Source: Austropuccinia psidii
Taxonomy: Eukaryota; Basidiomycota; Pucciniomycetes; Pucciniales; Sphaerophragmiaceae
NCBI GenBank assembly: GCA_023105745.1
Contig: JALGQZ010000006.1
Span: 1,723,468 to 1,787,467 of the forward strand
Direction: 5' to 3'
DNA length: 64,000 bases
The notes under the pieces are model-generated. The model saw only the letters and a list, made by a program, of their open reading frames with translations. It ran no database searches and was not told the DNA's origin. Of this stretch, positions 59,918 through 64,000 are shown piece by piece. The translations under genes and the position numbers were made by a program. Every line of letters begins with the position of its first letter. The stretch's first letter is position 1.

Positions 59918-61943
59918 TGTGAGCCTTTGAGATATGACCACATATCCAATAAGGTCACAAAAAGGATTAATAATAATTATACCTTTAATATAATTATATT
60001 AAAATTAATTAGAATAATTATACACTAAAAATAATTACTCAAATATACAAAAAATACCATAAATTGGTACTAAAATTGGTTTAACTTAAAAACCAATGAA
60101 TGAACATGTGAAATAAATTATACCATTGGATTCCCCATGGAGAAATACACATATACCACTTTTATTGCATATCTGTAAAGTCAATATTTAAGGAATTATA
60201 AGGTATAATACCTTATAAAAACCATAAAACCTTATTTATCTCAGAAACTAATGAAACAACATGTGAAATAAATTGTACCAGTGGATTCCCCACAAAAATC
60301 CACATATAAAACAATTAATAAGCTAATTCCCAAAATCAATACTTAAGGAATTATCCTGAATATATGCACTTTTTTGGTCAACGCATATATTCAGTGATCA
60401 TAGCTAATATCTTCTAAAATATACATGATAGAATGATGAACCAAAAATAAAGTTACCACGTAATTACTGTAAGAACACAGATATGAACTTTATTTTACAA
60501 GTTATAAACAAGGTTAAAACTTATGATGAAATATTGATAAAAATCAGCAGAGCTGTTGACCACTTTGTTGTGAAAGTGCTCCAAACTTAAAAAAAAGTAC
60601 ACAGTTGGATTCTACTAGTTCATTCGTGAAGAATGATGTAATTTTTATTATTAAATTCAGGGTATAACCCCCTGAAATCAAGGTTTGAAGTTTAAAATAT
60701 TGAATTTCGACAGAAAAGATGAGTTACAAGAAAAATCATCAAAATTAGAGTTTTGATGATGTAATGAAAGGCTCTTGGCAGCATAATAAGGTTATGTCAA
60801 GCTATCAGAATTCACTCTCTGAATTGCTGTAGCGTGAAAACCTTAAAAGTTATTGAGGATCAAAGTTTGAGCTTAAATTGAGCTGTTATGATCACATACT
60901 GTAACCTTAAATTAAGTTTAACAGTCTTAAGAGTGATAAAATTGGTGAATACTATTAGTTTATGATTAAAACTAATAAAATCCACGAAATTTGGGGTTCT
61001 GCCAAGCCTCTGATGTCATCACACTTAGAGTTATAGTGATAACTCTAAATAATGGTGCAATAATGATGTAATATGGTTTGATCATGATGTAATCACCCTC
61101 AAACCTTAAAATATTGATCAATTCCAGTGGATATGATCAGTACACGTCTACTAGAAGCCTGTTGGACTCTAGGAGGGAGGTATTTACTATAAATAGAGCT
61201 CTTTTTACTCTGTTTTCCCCTCAGACGCATCAAAAACATTAAATCAATTAAATAAAAGGTAATTTCTTTATTCTTTAAATATAAAACTCTTATATTCTTA
61301 AAGACCAAAGACCATCTTGTTATTAATCACCATTTTTACGTGATTAAATCAATTCTTTAATTGTTTTTGCTATAAATCTCTCTAAAAAGCTCATTTCCAC
61401 GTAAAATCAAGAAATTTAGTAAATTCTCTTTATTTTCATTGTAAATACAATTTGAAAAGGTTGTATTATATTCTTTTGGCGTAAAATAACTCAAAATTAT
61501 TATCTTAAGTGTTAAAAGTAGGTTATTTCATCTTATTATAATAATTTCTCTCTTATTATTACTCATAATAATTCTTTAATTAATATAAATAGTATTTATA
61601 TTAATTCATAACTTTAATATTAGTAATATTATTGTTATTAATTGTTTTTTATTAATAAAAAACAATTTTTTACGCCTTTATTATTTGTTGGTAACAATAA
61701 TAAAGAGCTTTTTAATATATTAATTATTTTATATTAATATATTTATTTATTATATTATATTTTCATAATATAAATTATATTATTATATTTATTTAATAAT
61801 ATAATTATTTTACGCCATAATAATAATAATTATTTATTCTTATTATATTTTTAATCTTATTTATTCAATTTATAAGGACATTCAGAGTACAATAAGTAAT
61901 AAATTAGTAATTTTTACTTATTGTTTCATAGTCAAACCTTACA
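59918..61943 (+). repeat. 3' LTR of E3
   Basis: 2026 bp, matching the 5' LTR base for base as far as I can compare, except two adjacent positions near its end. Followed by the target duplication TATTT. Confidence 0.97.
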
Positions 61944-61948
61944 TATTT

Positions 61949-62644
61949 TATTTTATTTACACATGGCGATACTGCGGTTTTGACCCTTGAGGGGCGTTTC
62001 AATAGGGATGTGTCAACATTGAATTGAGGGGATTGAAATTCAAACCATGTACGCTGGCACGCCATCGTACATGGCTGAAACCTTATTACAGACATAACGA
62101 TATAACTCTATTACATAAGGGGTTGGAGTGCAGCTAAAGTCTTGGTATTTGGTTTGAGTGCAGCAGGCTTTTAATTGGTTGGAATGTGATTTGGATTGTC
62201 TCGCCTTTCTTGAAGAGGTGATGTCGCTTTTGTGGGTAAATCCTTCATGAATATACCCCTTTACAGATGTATAATGCTGTGGAATTTCAATTCATATATT
62301 GGCAGTTTGGATAATTCACAAAATGTGACAATGGGGAGGCAGAAATGTTACCAAATATGATTACTTATGGATGATGGGTCCCCTTTGAGATCAAGGGAAT
62401 ATTTCATTATATGGTGGTAGGCCGTGCAGGGTGGTTTCCGACAAAAGTGGAGGAGCTCAAGAGGAGGTAGGGAGGATTCTCCTAAAGAGAGGCTTATTAG
62501 ACTTCCAATAAGACTCTTTTTAGAGATATTCATAGAATATATCTATTCTAAATCTGAAAAGATTTCATCTCATATCACTCTATTTTATCATAATACTGAG
62601 GTGTTTTATCTAGTTAAAAGTATTACTGTACTTTTTTGGCCCTT
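61949..62644. other. right flank of E3, upstream of the accessory gene
   Basis: Mixed-composition sequence with no convincing coding frame. A CGATACTGCGGTTTTGACCC stretch and a GTACGCTGGCACGCCATCGTAC segment (62048-62069, imperfect palindrome) are the only notable structures. Probably promoter/5' UTR of the plus-strand gene. Confidence 0.45.
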
Positions 62645-63106
62645 ATGTCATCTTCCAAGTCACATAAATCCCATTCAGGTTCTGTTCATGACTCAGATAG
62701 TGAATCTAGCATAGAATATGTTCAAAAACAGTCACCATTGAGTCCCAACATTCCTCTCACAACCCCTATTGCATCCTCAATGAATGTATCAGGTCTTAAA
62801 ATTGATGTGGGAAATCCAAAGGCTCCAACTTCAAGCACTTGGTCGATCCCAAATATTTCCGTCACTCCAATTCCCCCAAATCCCACCAATACACAAACGC
62901 ATGTGTCTCAGGGGCCAGAAGGCACACCTCAAATATCATCAAATGCTAATCCCCAATCAAAATTTCCACGTGAGTTCCTCCTTAATCCGGGTCGGAATCC
63001 AGTCGCATCCCAGGATCCCTTTGGCCAAAGTAAACAGCCAACCCTCAATATTCCATCAGGATCTCAGGTTCATGTGGGCAATGAAAGGTGCGTGGATGGG
63101 GGGTGA
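62645..63106 (+). CDS. hypothetical Ser/Pro-rich protein, first exon or ORF of the transposon accessory gene
   Basis: ATG at 62645 (MSSSKSHKSHSGSVHDSDSE), then a low-complexity Ser/Pro/Asn/Thr-rich chain ending VHVGNERCVDGG. No domain is recognised. A GTGCGT at 63089-63094 could be a donor, so the 3' end may be spliced on to downstream exons. It lies divergent from the transposase across the E3 insertion and is probably part of the same element. Confidence 0.4.
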   Translation: MSSSKSHKSHSGSVHDSDSESSIEYVQKQSPLSPNIPLTTPIASSMNVSGLKIDVGNPKAPTSSTWSIPNISVTPIPPNPTNTQTHVSQGPEGTPQISSNANPQSKFPREFLLNPGRNPVASQDPFGQSKQPTLNIPSGSQVHVGNERCVDGG

Positions 63107-63246
63107 CGAAAAAGACCATTGGAGAATGTAACTTGGAGTGGTCTGTCGGAGGGAAATCCAGGATTGACGCTTCATCAAAGTAAGTCATTTTAATTTTGGA
63201 GTATAACCTTTTTCACAATTTGATATTTTTGTTTCATGGGTTAGAT

Positions 63247-64000
63247 ATGGCACCTAAAGGCAATTCAGTCCGATCTCAGGAGCCAATTGAAGATTGTGAG
63301 TATGACCAGTCTTCATTAATATTTTGATGTGCATGGCAGGTGATGAACTTTATGCATCTTCACCTCTGGTCCATAAAGAGAAAGTCACTGGATGTCATCA
63401 TCCATATGCCTCCAAACCAAGAACAGCTCATGCCAGTTCATCAAGAGAAAAAATGGTGGATGATGAGGATGAGAACATGTCTCTGCCGCAAATGGAAACA
63501 AATGATGAACCAAGGAGGGACAATTTCACGGCGTATGAGCATGGCACTCAGTCAAATAGTGACTTCACCCATCCTCAAATCCCCCTTGCCCAGAGTATGC
63601 TTTAACAATCGGAGGTCAGACAGCAAAGGAACCAGGCTCCTAAAGCTCACAAGTTGGCAAAACGTGCAAGCCAGAAGGAGCAACAAAAATGGCTGAAAGC
63701 AGAACTTCCAGATAATGTCCATAGAATGAGATCAGCAGTACATGCACATTTCCTGTTCCTACTCAAAGTTAGGGATAAGGATTTTTCCTCACTTCCAGCA
63801 CCACCAAGCACAGAAGAGCGTGAAATTGCAATTTAAGTGGCTGGTCATCTCGGATATGTCCCCGAGGATGTTTTCAATGAGCCATCAACACAGGTTCAGT
63901 CTCAGGGCTTCCAAAGCTACTGCAAAAATGAGCCCCACAAGCTAGGACTAAAGAGATTCACTTGGGACTGGGAGAGCTCATGGCAACCTCCGTTCAATGA
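63247..64000 (+). pseudogene. transposon accessory gene, spliced, with two nonsense codons, runs off the window
   Basis: Starts at the ATG at 63247 (MAPKGNSVRSQEP). A 44-nt GT-AG intron at 63296-63339 joins in frame to DELYASSPLVHKEK. The frame then continues unbroken except for TAA at 63603-63605 and TAA at 63834-63836. After them it still reads as protein: KLAKRASQKEQQKWLKAELP, GHLGYVPEDVFNEP and LGLKRFTWDWESSWQPPFN at the window end. The tail resembles proteins I recall accompanying rust Tnp2-type transposons, but no biochemical role is known to me. An upstream intron (63180-63244, GTAAGT...GTTAG) may join it to 62645-63106. Confidence 0.55.

Larger units (their letters stand above)
51249..61943 (+). 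mobile_element. E3: complete, recent Ty3/gypsy chromovirus (A family), TSD TATTT
   Basis: 10,695 bp on the plus strand: LTR 51249-53274, primer-binding site 53277-53292, leader exon, gag-pol 54002-59800, purine tract 59906-59917, LTR 59918-61943. TATTT flanks both sides (51244-51248 and 61944-61948). Both LTRs are 2026 bp. The only difference I see is two adjacent bases (GC at 53251-53252, AT at 61920-61921). An uninterrupted polyprotein, all cis-signals and near-identical LTRs indicate a very young, probably autonomous element. It is inserted between the two divergent genes of the Tnp2-type transposon. Confidence 0.97.
46971..64000. mobile_element. Tnp2-like (CACTA/Plavaka-type) DNA transposon split by E3, right end outside window
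   Basis: It comprises the subterminal repeats, a minus-strand transposase pseudogene (47633-50999), a ~250-bp promoter region, the E3 insertion (51249-61943 with TSD TATTT) and a divergent plus-strand accessory gene (62645 onward). Without E3 the two divergent genes would be under 1 kb apart. That they form one element is inferred from layout and decay, not from matched termini. Confidence 0.5.

Noticed and set aside
61099..61308. 69-codon minus-strand frame, also at 52430-52639
   Set aside because: It is identical in both LTRs of E3 simply because the LTRs are copies. It overlaps the TATA box region and has no protein-like features.

Overview
The window is repeat-dominated fungal DNA, most likely from a rust fungus (Pucciniales). 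The retroelement Gag types, including one with GRGPRR, FKGPGEDSEE and LLAIMQQMTQ motifs, and the wholesale nesting of long-LTR Ty3/gypsy elements resemble what I know of the very large genome of Austropuccinia psidii (myrtle rust). The species call is inference. It is eukaryotic: introns are needed to read the one clear host gene, LTRs reach 2-3.4 kb, and no bacterial operon signals are present.

Layout. 1-375 is the 3' end of a chromodomain-bearing gypsy polyprotein, followed by a 500-base assembly gap. From 877 to 27519 lies a stack of nested retrotransposons on the minus strand. Element A2 (3944-14641, TSD GATCT) sits inside the gag of element B1 (877-17840). B1 sits inside the gag of a rearranged A-family copy (17841-21171). 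That copy sits inside the reverse transcriptase of a distinct gypsy family, D (21172-27519). D also carries a solo LTR of its own family (21591-23066, TSD GTGCT) and abuts a fragment of a C-family LTR (27520-28196). 28197-35000 is the only host-like island. It holds one nine-exon gene for an N-terminal-motor kinesin of the kinesin-7/Kip2 type.

35000-46970 is again retroelement: a B-like element (B') with a 3.4 kb LTR and a solo A-family LTR in its leader (TSD GGAGC), inserted in a decayed C-family pol whose own LTR follows. From about 46971 to the end is a Tnp2-like (CACTA/Plavaka-type) DNA transposon with a decayed transposase on the minus strand and a divergent accessory gene on the plus strand. 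It is split by E3 (51249-61943), a complete and very young A-family element with TSD TATTT, near-identical LTRs and one uninterrupted 1932-codon Gag-Pol frame.

How the parts work together. In the A family one long frame encodes Gag, zinc knuckle, protease, RT, RNase H, integrase and chromodomain. Over the first part of gag a second frame (+1) is also open and looks protein-coding. It is preceded by a conserved 150-nt leader exon and by matching splice sites. The B family has the same kind of overlap over about 234 codons. A spliced accessory protein made from an overlapping frame of gag is the most interesting candidate system in the window. A start codon that may be split by an intron (A|TG) and a shared 16-nt primer-binding site in three families are further unusual features.
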